Part shown: piece after piece, positions 1-12,316 of the stretch
Layout of the letters: the number at the start of each line of letters is the position of its first letter
Numbering within the stretch: the first letter of the stretch is position 1
Source of the DNA: Thunnus maccoyii
Taxonomy: Eukaryota; Chordata; Actinopteri; Scombriformes; Scombridae
Assembly: GCF_910596095.1 (NCBI RefSeq)
Contig: NC_056545.1
Coordinates: 20,483,067-20,547,066 of the forward strand
DNA: 64,000 bases
Direction of reading: 5' to 3'
Translations under genes and position numbers: made by a program
The notes under the pieces: model-generated
What the model saw: only the letters and a program-made list of their open reading frames with translations
What the model was told of the DNA's origin: nothing
The model's database searches: none

Positions 1-383
1 TATATTATTAAGGCTAATTAAAACTCTTATATTGAAAATAAAATTCAACAATTTCCAAAGCTGTCTGATCTCAAATATTTTGATATTTTGAATGGTGCAT
101 GATGCCTCTGAGTAGTAGTATCATCGTAGTAACACTCATGAAATACCATCAAACAGAGCATCAGTTTGGTTTAATATATTAAAGGTGTACTACAGCAATC
201 GTGTATTACACTTCCATAAAGTTGGGTGACTCACAAGAGGCAGATTAAAAAAAACAATAGTCAAAGTCAAAGCAGCAGAGGCCGAGATTTTTAGTCGATG
301 AGGTTCAAGCTGCAAAATAACTGTATTCTACCTTTCCCATAATGCACCTTGATAGTGTCTTTGCCACCATCACTGTCTGGTAA

Positions 384-415
<32 letters not shown>

Positions 416-3400
416 CCCAGTTTGTAAAACAGGCTCTCTGTTATAAATTTGTAAACCCAAACCAAAATAATCCTGATGACATCACTATGACATTAGCAAG
501 ATTATATTTTTCAAAGTTTGGAAAGTTGCCGCCAGAGCCACAGAAAACTGTTTTCACAGTTAGTGCGTAATCCTCATGACAAGTAAACTGAACTTGATGT
601 GTAAATTCTGCCGAGTTCCCCTTTAAGATTTTCTTTTTTATGTTACTTTGATTTGCCTCCAAGTTAATTTGTATCTTTTATCTGATCTATCAGTGGCAGT
701 TTTCTTGGAATGTCTGCTAAAAGTGTAATCTGACCCACTAATATTGGTGATTTACACTTGCTGACCTCATGGAGGCATGCATGCTAAAGAAGTGAAAATG
801 GCCTACTAATGTGACAAAATGCTTCAAGACTGAGGACAATTACACAATCCACATATGTCTGTAATTTATTCCCTATAAATATGGAAAGTCATTCCAGACG
901 TTTCATTGTAATAACATTAGTTTTACTTTTTGTTGTACAGTGACACTAAAAGAAACTGTCTTTTATTGGACTCAAGCTCACATTAACATCAACACTGAAT
1001 AAACAAACAGACAAAAAGATTCAGTTATGCTTTTCCTCTGTAACCGCTTTTGTTCTTACCATGAAAAACTGATGAGGTGAGTTATTAACTGAAAACACAT
1101 TTTTATCCTTGCTCTTGGTGATATAACAGAATCTGGCAGGAGAGCGGGATACTCTGTCCAACAGCAAAAATAACAAAAGACATGGCGTAGAAAGGCATCG
1201 ACGGTCTGTGTCTTAGGCAAGACTGATCTTTGTTTATATATCTATATGTGTTTCTTTCTGTATATTTGATCGCAGCACAGTTTCACATCTGGAGCAGTCA
1301 TCACGGCAATCAAGCCTGAGAAATGTTTGGGTAAGATTTGTTTGATTCTCAAATTGAGGGCCAACAGTTAAGCTTTGAGAGTAACCCTGTGGAGACTCAG
1401 ACACCAGATTTGGCTCAGACCAAATAGGCCTGAATACCTCATCAACACTCCTCATTACTCAAGTGCCAAATGAGTTCACTGCAGACTGGACCTATTCATT
1501 ATTTCTTTTGATGGACGATTGAACTGTAACACACTTATCATGTAATCCTGGGAAGGCTTCTGGCTGACATCTGAATAGAGGCCATTATGAATTACAGATC
1601 ATAACCGTAAAGTTGTTGTTGTTTGCTTTATTCTTTGAAACAAAAGATCTTACTGTGGTCTGCCTTTAATCGTTTACAGTCATTACAAGCATGTGTTTAA
1701 AATTTTGACCTTTAAGCTGAGCTGCTCAGGATAAGAGGACGAAGACCAAAGTGTTCATGACATGTATCCCGGTATTGTCCGTGGTTTCTTGGCTAGACTC
1801 CAATCATCAGCTAAAATGATCAGGGCCAACTTAATTAATGAGAGGGTAAGGGTGTAAAAAACAGAGCCCTTGATAGATTTCGGAAGTATTTTGATGAAGT
1901 ATAAACTCAGGGGTTCTGCTGAGCACCTTAATCAGCTATGAAAGCAAACACATCTATCAGACTTAATTAACTTAACACAGTTTGGCTCCCTTTGAATCAA
2001 AAGACTGCCTGATTGGTTTGCAATGCTTCAGTTCCTCACAAACACTGTGCGCATCTGCAAGGAACTATACTTGCTGCAGCTGAAGAGGAAAGGTTTCATT
2101 TGATCTTTGAAAATAAATCCAACTCAACTGCTTTCCTTTTTCGCAAGACTGCATGATAATTGCAAAGCTACAAGAAGTCCTCGTCTTTTTCTGTGACATG
2201 CATGAATTGATGTTCTCTGACTGCCCCACAAAGGAAGTGACATATCAAACAAAAGCCAGAGGGTTTTGCTAAGAGATTTGTTAATATCATAATAATGGTA
2301 GTGCCTCCAATCCTGGGCCGAGTCGTGACCCCGAGTCTCACATTTTCTTCACTTCTCACTGAATCTGGGCTACATGGGCAGCAGGGTGGAGTACACATAC
2401 ACAGAGAGCCGACCGACTGCATGATTTATACCTACTGACTGCCCCCAGCTGTTACAATTGCCAGAGCCAAGACTAAGCATGCATAGCTGAATTGGCCCAT
2501 GAGACGATCATCCACAAAATATGTGCTGATGGGATTTCCAACAAAAATGACACATATGATATGACAAACATATCTGAACATGCAGCACCAGATACTGCAC
2601 GTTTAAAACTACCCAGTTTGCACGATTTCTTTGCATTTATAAAAACCAAGCGATGCACTGCACTGAAAATAAAACTTTTAAACCAGCATGGGAAAATGAC
2701 AACGTGAAAACGTTAATTACTAATTTAAGTTGGCAGCTCTAAAGTAGAACGCCCCTTTCTCACCCTTCTGACTAGAACAGCCTCTTTGGACAACTAAGGG
2801 AGAGACTCTTGTAAACTGTCAGGTCCAACAGCTTACACAAAAATATGACGGCCTTTTTGTGCGAGTAATGAAGGCATACAAGGGAAGTGCGCCTGTTTGA
2901 AAATATTGTTTCATGCCTTTAGTGAGAGACAGACAGAGCTGTCTGGCACAATGTGTGAAAGGAACACAATGAGTCATTGTGGAAGGGGAGGGGACAGAGC
3001 GAGCACGTCGGGAGTTCACAGAGAAGGGAAGCAATATTATTCTGAAGGGCCCACTCAGTCTAGCAAATCTGTAGTTGCACACTGACAGAGTCATGGGAAC
3101 CGCAGTGATAATTTGACACCTGTTGATCAAACAGGCCTGCGGACAGACTGCACACAGTGCTTGCGAGCAAAAAGACTGCTGCTGCTCTCACAGATCATCA
3201 TACTCACGTACACGGGGACTAGGGAGCTCATTATTTCCATGAGCAGGCGATACTGTCTTTAGTAGTCTTACTTTAAAGTTTGGATTTGTTTTGGTGGTTC
3301 CTATGTAATTAAGTATTATGTTGTTCCTTTGTTCTGTGTTTTGGAAATACAGATGCCTTTCAGTTTCTTGGCCTACAATTAGATCTAACAGCACAACCCT

Positions 3401-5469
3401 ACAAAAACTCAAAACAATGAAGTAGAGATAGAGGGTAGTGATTTGTAGGGTTTGAATTTACATAGTAGCAAAAACACAGATGCAGGAAAAAATACAGCCA
3501 TAATAAATGTATTCTGTTCTCACTGGTAGCTCATTTTTGCAGTTAATGCATTTTATTGGCAGGCTGTAGTACTATGTGTCTGTAATTTTGGTTTTGAATT
3601 CCAAATTTATGTCAATTTAATCGCGCTGTTGACATGATATTTCATGGTGAAAAAGAGCACCCAAAGTTTTTAAAGTATTTAAAGAATGAAAGTAAACAAA
3701 ACTATAAATTAAATAAGAAAATCATCTCAAATGCTACTTTTGGGGAAATTCTTGTTGGACATTAAGATTGATTTTCCCACTGGCTTTAAAAAACACAATA
3801 AAACACAATAATAAAAATAATAATAATAATAATACATGTATATATAAAAATACTTTACATTGTATGGTATTAATCATTTAACCACTAGACAATTTACAAT
3901 GTGTGCAACTTTTTGCGCACATTTTTATAAAACTTGTAAGTGCTTTCCAGTTCAAAGGGAGATTGCTTTATGGCAACAAACAGAAAGAAACTTTCAGTGT
4001 TTTTTGCAATAAACAATTATGGAACAATAAAACTGCTATTATTGGCTTCTACCCTCCATCCTGAATAAGTTCATCAGAGCGGAGCGTTAACAAAAAAGCA
4101 GAATAACGAGGTGCTATCAGGCAGAAAAATCCCACATATTGCCCCTTTAAGTTTGAGGGAAAAGAAGAATGATTGCACAGGTGTGATACAGACGCAACAG
4201 AGTCTCATCAAGGTACAATAACTAATAACAGGCGATTTTTAGGGAAATGTTGGGAGGGTGAAGGGAGTTTCAACTTCTGCTTTTGATTTCCAAGCCTCTG
4301 ATAACATTTCATTTCGAGCGGGAACACAGTTTATCCGGCCTTCCGGAGTCGTATTTAATAGAAGCCTTCAGGCGACGGTGTTAGGCTCGCTCTGCTGTGG
4401 CCGGCATGCAGACCATAGATGAATCAGCAAATTGTTTTCAAACAATGCCTTCAAAAACAACTATGAACCACAAACCTGTCCACATCTTACGCCTGTCCCA
4501 ATCACATATTCCCAACTGTTACTACGGTTGACTTTTTCATTACAGCTTAACTTGAGTCACAACTTTAAACAAATCAGACAAAAATGTTTAGTGGTGTCAA
4601 ACACAGTGAAAAGTTTATGGGTTAAAATCGTGAGCAGAGGTACAGAGTGCACTCAGCTACATCAGCTATGACCACATTAAAATACAAATATTTTAAAATT
4701 GTAAAATGACATTAGAATATGATCCTGTGGATGTATAAAACAGCTACAGCCTGTTGCTACTTCATGCAAAACAAAAAAACATTCAGACAGTCAAATGTAC
4801 GTATATACACAGAAATCATACAAGAACCAATACACTTTAAATTAGGTGACAAAACCTCACTTTGTATTTACAATAAATACGTTGATGATCATATAATATA
4901 CTTATTAAAAAAAAAAAACCTTTACATTCTGAACAGAACGTGGCCCCTTGCCCAACATATTCTAAAATACAAGTGATTCTCATATAGTTAAAGCAAAGGA
5001 TTCATTTAAGAAATACTGATCCCAAAATGCCCTCAGTTATTCAACAGAAGCACATATTAACGTCACTGTGTCAACAAAGTCTAAACCTCCAGATTTATAA
5101 CAGGATACTGAGGATGTCTCCAGCTCTGAGCTCTCATCTCTTCACTTCACATTCACCTTTACCTTGTGTTGCATTTTGTTTAGAGCTCGTACATAAAATC
5201 CACCAGATCGAATAATGTTCAGGACAGGAGGAGGCGGAACTATCGGCCAGGTTATGTGTTTTGCAACCTAATAATTTACAAATAAAAAATATGTGATAAT
5301 CAAAACATGATGGAAAACAATGCATAAATCAAGAAACAACAATGTTATAAATGAGAAATTCCTCTTGTATTACAGGAATGACGCAGGACATCCAAGTGCA
5401 AAATGTATGAATAAAGTATGTATGTCAACAATGTATGGTTATTGGGAATACTGGTATAAAGAGTGACTA
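1..5469. other. Gene-free flank left of chrdl2
   Basis: I could not support a gene here. All open frames are short (about 100 codons or less), without recognisable domains or paired splice sites. The sequence is AT-rich with a poly-C run at about 396-418 and small A-rich tracts. The right end must include the 3' UTR of chrdl2, but I found no clear minus-strand AATAAA close to the stop codon, so its end is unresolved. A GC-richer patch at about 4290-4410 stands out from the surroundings and may be a conserved non-coding element. Confidence 0.5.
396..418. repeat. Poly-C homopolymer
   Basis: An almost uninterrupted run of C of about 22 bases. Likely length-polymorphic and prone to sequencing error. 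Confidence 0.9.
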
Positions 5470-8400
5470 CTAGGGTGAACACAGGCCTTCAGTCTGCTTG
5501 GGATTTAGGAAAGTCATCATCTCCCGGATTCCTTCTTCACAAATTGTGGCCTGAGGAGCTTTATTCAGATTTTCTCCCTCTTCTTTAAATCTTCTCCACG
5601 TCTCTGTAAAATGAGCCGAACTTGAATTAACATCAAGGTGAAATTAATCTGTCACCAAAGTCTAAATAATCATATTAAAAAAAAGTACGGAGGATTTCAA
5701 CAAATGAAACTTACTGCATATTTCTAGAGTCTAAAAATAAAAAAATGCATCATGAAATAATTCTTCACAAACACTCAGAGAACAAACCTTCATCAAGTGT
5801 TGTAAGTAATGTGTAATTCTCTGGATGATCCATAATATCTTTCCTTTGAACGTCACCGATTTCCATTAGTTGTAAAACACCTGCATAAATGAATAACTCT
5901 GATTAGAGTCATACACTGGTGCAGCAATATGTTGGTTTCAAAGGAGTTGTTAGACAATTTGGGGAAATACGAATATTTTTTCTCTTGCTGAGAGCTAGAT
6001 GAGAAGATTTAGCTTAGTTTAGCTTAGCATAAAGACTAGAAACAGGGGGAAACAGCGACGTAACAAAAATGACAGAATCTACCTACCAGTACCTCTTAAG
6101 ATCACTAAATAACACATTATTTTTCATTAGTTTAATCTGTACAAAAATTGAAGTGTAGAAGTTATCGTTTTATGTGGGATTATATGCTAGACTAGTAATT
6201 CTTGGCCAGCTGTTTCCAGTCTTTATGCTAAGCTACGCTAAGCAACTGCTGGCTGTAGCTGCATATTTAAGGGACTGGTATCAATCTTCTCATATAATTC
6301 TAAGAAAGGGAATAAACATTTTTCTCAAAATGTCAAATAATAATAATAATTAATTAATAAATAATTATTCACAGTACCTTCTACAGTCTTCCATACTTGT
6401 ACTTCGATCTCAGCAGTACTTTGTCTTTCAACAGCAATGATCCGAACTGTGTTGGGTGAGTCGACTTTCAAAGATGATTCTACTTTATACACCAAGAGGT
6501 TATTTTTGTATCCAAGATAACACTGGGTCTGGTTATTCTCAGCTTTACTTTCTAGAGAGAAGAAACAGAGATAAAGTTGTGTGGATGCTGTTTAAAGCCA
6601 GTCCAGATCATTTTTACAGTGTAAACAGTCATTATATGATAAGACTTTGACTACCTGGACAAGTCTTGCAGCACTTTCCTGTCGATTTCATAGGATGTTG
6701 GCATGGGTACTGGCTGGGACACGTGATGCGTTTGCAGTCCTGGAGGCCATCAGTACAAGTGCAAAGGATGCATTCCAGGACCTTCCCCAAAACTGGGTGC
6801 CATATGTCTCCATGAGAGTACGTCTTGCCATTGTATAAACACGCTGAGAGAAATGGAAAACATCTGAGTGTTGTGCTGCATATGGAAACGATCGTAAAGT
6901 TGTGAGGAACATGTCCATAAAATCAAATACCTATAAAGGATCTTTCTGCTTTGACAACGTCTCACCTCTTTGGTGTTTCCTCTGCAACAAAATCTTAACA
7001 GTGGTCTCTGAAGCCCCTTTGAGGTTAAGTTTACTGAGACTCAGGCCTCTGAGAGAAGTCCTGACCCTGGATGGGGTGGCATGGTCAGGCTGCGCCCTGC
7101 TCTGCTCTCCAGAACACTGGTCGACTGAATGCCTCTTTTTTAAACACAGATGTAATAAAAAACAATTATCTTTCATCTGTTCAGCAATTAAATATACTTA
7201 ATAAGAACAAACCACGTTGATACTGTCAAATTCATTAAAAGAAATAAAAATACATGCAACAATTTCAAATGAAAGTAACATCCAACATATGTAAGAACAT
7301 ACAACGCCTCTGTTAAGTTGTAGGTTTCCATCCTCAGTTGATGAGGAGCCACTGGTGCTATTATCTAAAAGAAAAAGACCAAAACCAAGTATGAGGCCAT
7401 TAACATGGAAAACATGGCATTTATGTTAGAGTTGGGTTTTAATTCAATATTATCATGTATTGACTTTTAGTTGAATTATGTCATAATGATTTGATTTTTA
7501 CAAAATTACAAGCACATTGTAATTAAACACTAAGAATATTTGAAAATATGTTTTTAATATGTGTTAAAAAAAAAATATATATATATATATATACACATAT
7601 AAAGATACTGTATGATTTTTTATTACAGGGGAATCAAATTTATTAAAAAAAGGTATTTTATTGGTAATTCATATGACAAAATCAGAAAATAATTATCATT
7701 CATCAGCGATATGCTAAGAGTGAATATGCATGTTCAGTTCCTAAAAATCATCATTCCAGGTTGAGGACGTTTGACTACCTTTACACACCAAACAGCAGGT
7801 ATCTGCAACTGAAACTGGTGAGGAGCAGGTGATTGGTTGGCATGTTTTCAGAGCGCAGAAGATGTCTCCATTCTGAGAATAAAAAAGCAAGAGGAACATT
7901 TTTTTTAAAAAGTGATCTTGAAAGCACGGAGATAGCCTCTCAAAATCTGTACGTAATTTATGTGGATTCACATTTATATCACGTGGAATAACAGATAATA
8001 ATATTCATAGAGTCTACTGAGACCTAACACTCTTGAAATCAATCCACAAAAACATAATGAGACATAATATTCATTAGGCTTTTATAAAAAGCGATTTACA
8101 TTTTCTTTCCCGGTGGCGAGTGAGCTGCTGGCACGGTGCTGTCCTGCTTATGAGAAGCAATTTGGGGTTCAGCGTTTCGCTCAAGGACACTCAAACCACC
8201 AATCGCATGAATAACAAATGACCCTCTCTAGTACCTGAACCAGAGCAGCCCCAGACATCATAAGACATGTCTTGAAAAACATCAGACAAGTAATCCATTT
8301 TCAAAAGTGCAATATATGATGATCATAATCCTGCTATTTTCTGTGATATAAAGGAAGTCACAGAAAAAGCAAAGCTATGAGCATGTTACATTAAATATCA

Positions 8401-10603
8401 AAGCCTTAACAGAATAACAGTCCCAAAGACACAAGGGCAGGTTGAGGAAGTAACTAAGGGATACTTGGAAGAAATGCAGCGGGAGAAACATGATTTGTGA
8501 CCATTTCAACCACTTGCGGCAGGAAGGAATCATTTAGTCAAGTTTAGTGTTGTTAGTTGTCTAATCAGAGGCGTAGAAACATCTGTATACGAACACCACT
8601 CAACAGCTCATGAAATTTACTTCTCACATCTTTAAAAGACAAATCCAAATTGTAGCTCTCATTTCCACTTTCTACTCCGATATCTGCTTTTTGTTTTCTA
8701 AATTAAAGCTTTCATTCATTCTCAAGTGTCCATCGCAACCAAGCCAAGCTGACAGACACAGCAAAGACCACCAGTGATAAAATACATTAACGATATAGCT
8801 CCAATTTCACTGCATAGCAAGAGTTAAGTTATTGGGCAGAGATACTCTTCACGCATATGCAGTAACATTACATTAGTTACTAGCCATGGCATCTCAAAAT
8901 TGCAATACATACACAAAACTAATTAAAAAAAAATATTAAGAAAACCTTCCAGTGCACAAAAAATAAGAAATTAGGCCACAGTATCTCATAGATTTTTTGA
9001 AGGAGGGTCCTTTAGATGGTGCTTGAGAGCTTTAATGTGCTAAATAATTGTATTGTGTACTGTAAAGTATAATGTACATCTAGTTATTACAGTACATGCT
9101 GAATTTCCATGGATTTTTACACTCCATTTAATCTGTGCTGGTAGTGCTTAAACACATTTAAGTGGAAAAAGAGGATTATGAGAATTTCATAAATATTCAG
9201 TATCAAGTATTTCAAGATTAAGATACATCTTCAAACTCTGCTGCATTTTTCTGTTAAATTCTGCTTCCTTATTTTCCATTTATTTGTTTTTTATTTTATT
9301 TGTATCATCTATAAATCACATGGTAATGTTATTCTAAAAAGAGTTATATAAACAGACATAATTTCAATACATATTGGCTGACAACTTAAGTTGTTATAAG
9401 AGAATTACAAACCAGGCTTTGATATTATTTCACCAAATCAAATAAACAGAAGAAGCAGTAAATTAGATGCAACTTACAGAACATGTGCACATAGCACACT
9501 GATTGCTTTGCTTGGATGGGAAGAGGTCATGCTTAGTGAAGGTCTCCCCCGGCTGATAAATACTTCCATTATATCTGCAGGATTTCACAGAAGCTCTCAG
9601 CCCTGCGGGGACCTTGGGCTCATCTGAGGAGGGCACAACATAACAGGAAAAGAAGCTTTAAAGTCACTGACAGGAATTGTTCTCTCAGACAGAGCTGATG
9701 AGGTGTTGAGAGGACAGTCTACCTGTGCATCTCGGGCAACACTGCTGAGGCTCAGCCACTGGGTTTTCACACGGCAGAGAGGGACACTTGATTGTGTTAC
9801 ATTTCACATGGCCTGTCTAAGAAGAGAGAGCAATAGTTAGAAGTTTACAAGCTAACCTTTAAATCCCAACCACAAAGTCAGCAAGTGTTCTGCAAGCACT
9901 ATGGGGCAATTTTTAAGTGCAATGTTCCTTTAAATGCATTTATTTTTCTGGTGTGATCCAGTTTGTTATAAATGTACCTCTGTGCAGACACAGCGCATGC
10001 AGAACATAAATCCGAAAGGCTCCAGATAGGGATGCCAGCTGTCTCCCGGGCTGTAAGTCTTGTCTTTGAAAGTACACACCACCCCGGACCCTGGGTGTCA
10101 AAAAATGGGAAGGATGAGCTATTGAGAAACGCATATGGCGCAGATAAACTGCACGGCAAAAAAACAGACTTTTATAATATGAGAAGTAATGTTAGAGAAA
10201 CTTGTCTAAGCGACAGTCAGCTCCATGAAATGCAGACTAAAGGAAAACAAGGGAAACAGCAAATGCTACTGATCCCACTCCAGCCCATATAAAGACAAGT
10301 AAGAAGTCATGATTTAACTTCTGGTGGCTTTTGTGACACTATGAAGCAAATATGCTTCACTACAAAACACTTAAGTTATGTTAAGAGCTATAAAAGATGT
10401 TAATCTTAAGTCCATTTTTTTGCTATGTCCCGAGAAAACTTTCCTTATCTGTTTAAACATTCTCATGCTTTTCCTTATTTCAAGCCCCACACGTCTGATC
10501 AGGACAGAATAAGCATCAGCAGGGTCTCTGTCTTACCTTTCCGGGGTTTTAGCTCTGCATCTGCAAACCAAATGATGAAAAAGAACAAAAACGTGGACTT
10601 CAT
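5470..10603 (-). CDS. chrdl2: Chordin-like protein 2 (secreted BMP antagonist), complete
   Basis: Eleven coding exons on the minus strand: 10537-10603, 9978-10090, 9723-9816, 9478-9623, 7779-7872, 7303-7364, 6966-7134, 6655-6843, 6378-6551, 5788-5880, 5470-5603. They join in frame to 444 residues. The N-terminus is a short hydrophobic signal peptide (about residues 1-16). Three von Willebrand factor C domains follow at about 28-90, 107-170 and 250-310, each with paired CC and CxxC-type cysteines. VWC1 carries WHPYLEPFGF and VWC3 carries KTYSHG. The linker before VWC3 has a TTVKIL segment, which matches CHRDL2 better than CHRDL1. The unnamed C-terminal region (312-444) is also typical of the family. 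Family knowledge: chordin-like proteins are secreted, bind BMPs through VWC domains and block receptor binding. VWC3 looks two or three residues shorter than in mammals between WHP and the next cysteine. The start is the only ATG preceding the signal peptide in exon 1. Confidence 0.93.
5947..6337. mobile_element. MITE-like element with about 57-bp terminal inverted repeats
   Basis: The left end (from TTAGACAATTTGGGGAAA) and the right end (to TCTCAAAATGTC) are imperfect inverted repeats of about 57 bp, both running into TGAGAAGATT-type sequence. The interior contains the motif TTAGCTTAGCATAAAGACT and a second copy in inverted sense near 6220-6245. I recognise this as a very common non-autonomous element of percomorph genomes. 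It sits in the chrdl2 intron between exons 9 and 10, about 40 bp from exon 9. No transposase is present. Confidence 0.85.
7570..7601. repeat. (AT)n microsatellite in chrdl2 intron
   Basis: A run of AT dinucleotides following a poly-A stretch, in the intron between chrdl2 exons 5 and 6. Confidence 0.8.
8110..8256. repeat. Degenerate teleost dispersed repeat
   Basis: The segment contains the core GGGGTTCAGCGTTTCGCTCA followed by AGGACACT and ends near CCTGAACCAGAGCAGCCCC. This pattern (a TTGCTCAAGGACACT-like core ending in a GAGCCACAGCAGCCCC-like end) recurs across fish genomes; I know it as a dispersed repeat but cannot name the family with certainty. It lies in the large chrdl2 intron 7873-9477. 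Confidence 0.55.
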
Positions 10604-10691
10604 TTTTTTTACATGTGCGTGACTGAGTCCTCAACGCGCAATAAATATGTTTCTGCAGGACAGAAACTGCAGGACAGTGTGAAACAAGGAT

Positions 10692-10722
<31 letters not shown>

Positions 10723-11204
10723 AACTTTTTTTCTCTGTTAATCGATGGCGCCTCCTACAGGAAATGAAACGTCATGTTTCATGTTATCTTAAAACTAGAG
10801 GGATGAAATGGACTGACTAAATAATAAACACTCATTACCCCCAACAAAGTTTAATGGTTTCCTCGTGAGATAAGCTCAGTTTCACATATGTAAGAACACA
10901 AACATCTATGGTTGATGTACTGTATGTAAAGTATGTAGATAAACAGTGATTTTATTATGCTGTTATCCTCTGTTATAATAAGCAATAGTGAAGTTATTGC
11001 TGAATAATGCTGATTCAACCCTAAGGTCATTTTAAAAGCTGTATTTTGTCATGTTTTTATTGTATTGGATTAAAGTATATTGAAAGTGATTCTTCTTAGC
11101 TCATGTTTTTTGCCTGTTGTACATCTTTAACTTTCTTTTTTGCTTATGCTGAGCTAAAATGTAAAATGGGGGTTATGCAGAAAATAAAGACAACAAACAA
11201 ACAC
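10604..11204. other. chrdl2 upstream region (no gene seen)
   Basis: This holds the presumed 5' UTR and promoter of chrdl2. A poly-A run of about 30 (10690-10720) interrupts it about 90 bp upstream of the start codon. I see no clear TATA box or CpG cluster. The left boundary is the end of the spag7 3' UTR. Confidence 0.4.
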
Positions 11205-12316
11205 TTAATACTGTTCTCCATTTATTAATACACATTGGGGATAAAACAGTGCAACCATGTTAAAAAAAAGACATCAAGATGCCAAGAAACCCTTGCTTGA
11301 AAACATGACAAACAAAAGACTTGGAATAAAACTTAGTGATCCATTTCCCGACATGGAGTCTGGTACTTCCGCCCCCCCCCCCTCCCCTCCTATGATGCCT
11401 ATTGTGAGCCATCATGTGGCTTGTTGACAAAACATTATCTCGGAGTAACAGATTAATTCACAGTCAGTGCAGATGTACAGAAACAAAGAACAAGAAATCT
11501 CTGACTTAATCACAGATTCTTAAAATTCAAACGATTCTAAAAAGCCGTTCTCCCTGAGGTGGAAGAAACGGCATTATCCTGACTTTGACAAAGTTTCGAA
11601 ACAGGCTGAGACTAGCAGGAAAAAAACAACTCATTACACCACATCAAAAGATGGTCAATAGACGGCATTCCTGTTTCCCTTTTAAAGCTGCTCTGGCTAT
11701 TAGGAACACTGTCGGTGGGACTTTTCTGTCATGCCTTGCCCCTAAAACATTGCTATCAAAACTTCATGCGGCCTGGTTAAAGCTCAAAATTGTCAATATT
11801 CTTAATGATAAAAATGTCACTTAGAACTGTGAATGCACATCTGCATCCATCACTGCCCAAAAAAAATCTCTACCCCCCCCAAAAAAATCTCTAAAAATAT
11901 ATGTATGAAGATATTGGGTGTTTTTAAGCAACACCTCGACACACTGTTTTATCAAAACAAGTTTCTCACACTATATATGGTCCAATCATGTGTGAGAAGC
12001 TTGATAATCGACAGAACGTCACGGGCAAATGTTAAACAAACATATATAGTAATCCACCTCCTGGATTAGACACACCTGAGCATCCTCATTAACAAGATTT
12101 TATGATTTCAGTACAGTCTAGATCAGAGAGTGACATACATACTAGATTCGGCGCCTGTCATATAAGTTATACTTTTAAATGTCTGAAGTACAGAATATTG
12201 CATTATAGGATGAATACGACTGTGCACGCAGACACAGTAAGGCGCCCTCACTCACACACACACACCCCCCTCACACACACACACACACACACAGTAGTAG
12301 ACAGACAGTGGCAGAC
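11205..12316 (-). other. spag7: spag7 3' UTR with candidate polyadenylation signal
   Basis: The sequence downstream of the spag7 stop (minus strand). A minus-strand AATAAA is at 11221-11226. The interval contains a poly-C/CT run at about 11371-11388, a repeated AAAAAAATCTCTA plus poly-C unit at 11864-11892, and a CA microsatellite at 12255-12292. Open frames here on the plus strand are chance frames. The extent of the UTR is inferred from the signal alone. Confidence 0.45.
12255..12292. repeat. (CA)n microsatellite in spag7 3' UTR
   Basis: Interrupted CA repeat with a CCCCCC break in the middle, directly downstream of the spag7 stop codon on the minus strand. Confidence 0.85.

Noticed and set aside
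5470-10603. Assignment of the chordin-like gene to chrdl1
   Set aside because: The expected neighbour of pak3 in mammals is CHRDL1, but the linker and the third VWC domain match CHRDL2 better, so I kept chrdl2 and recorded the linkage as a finding.
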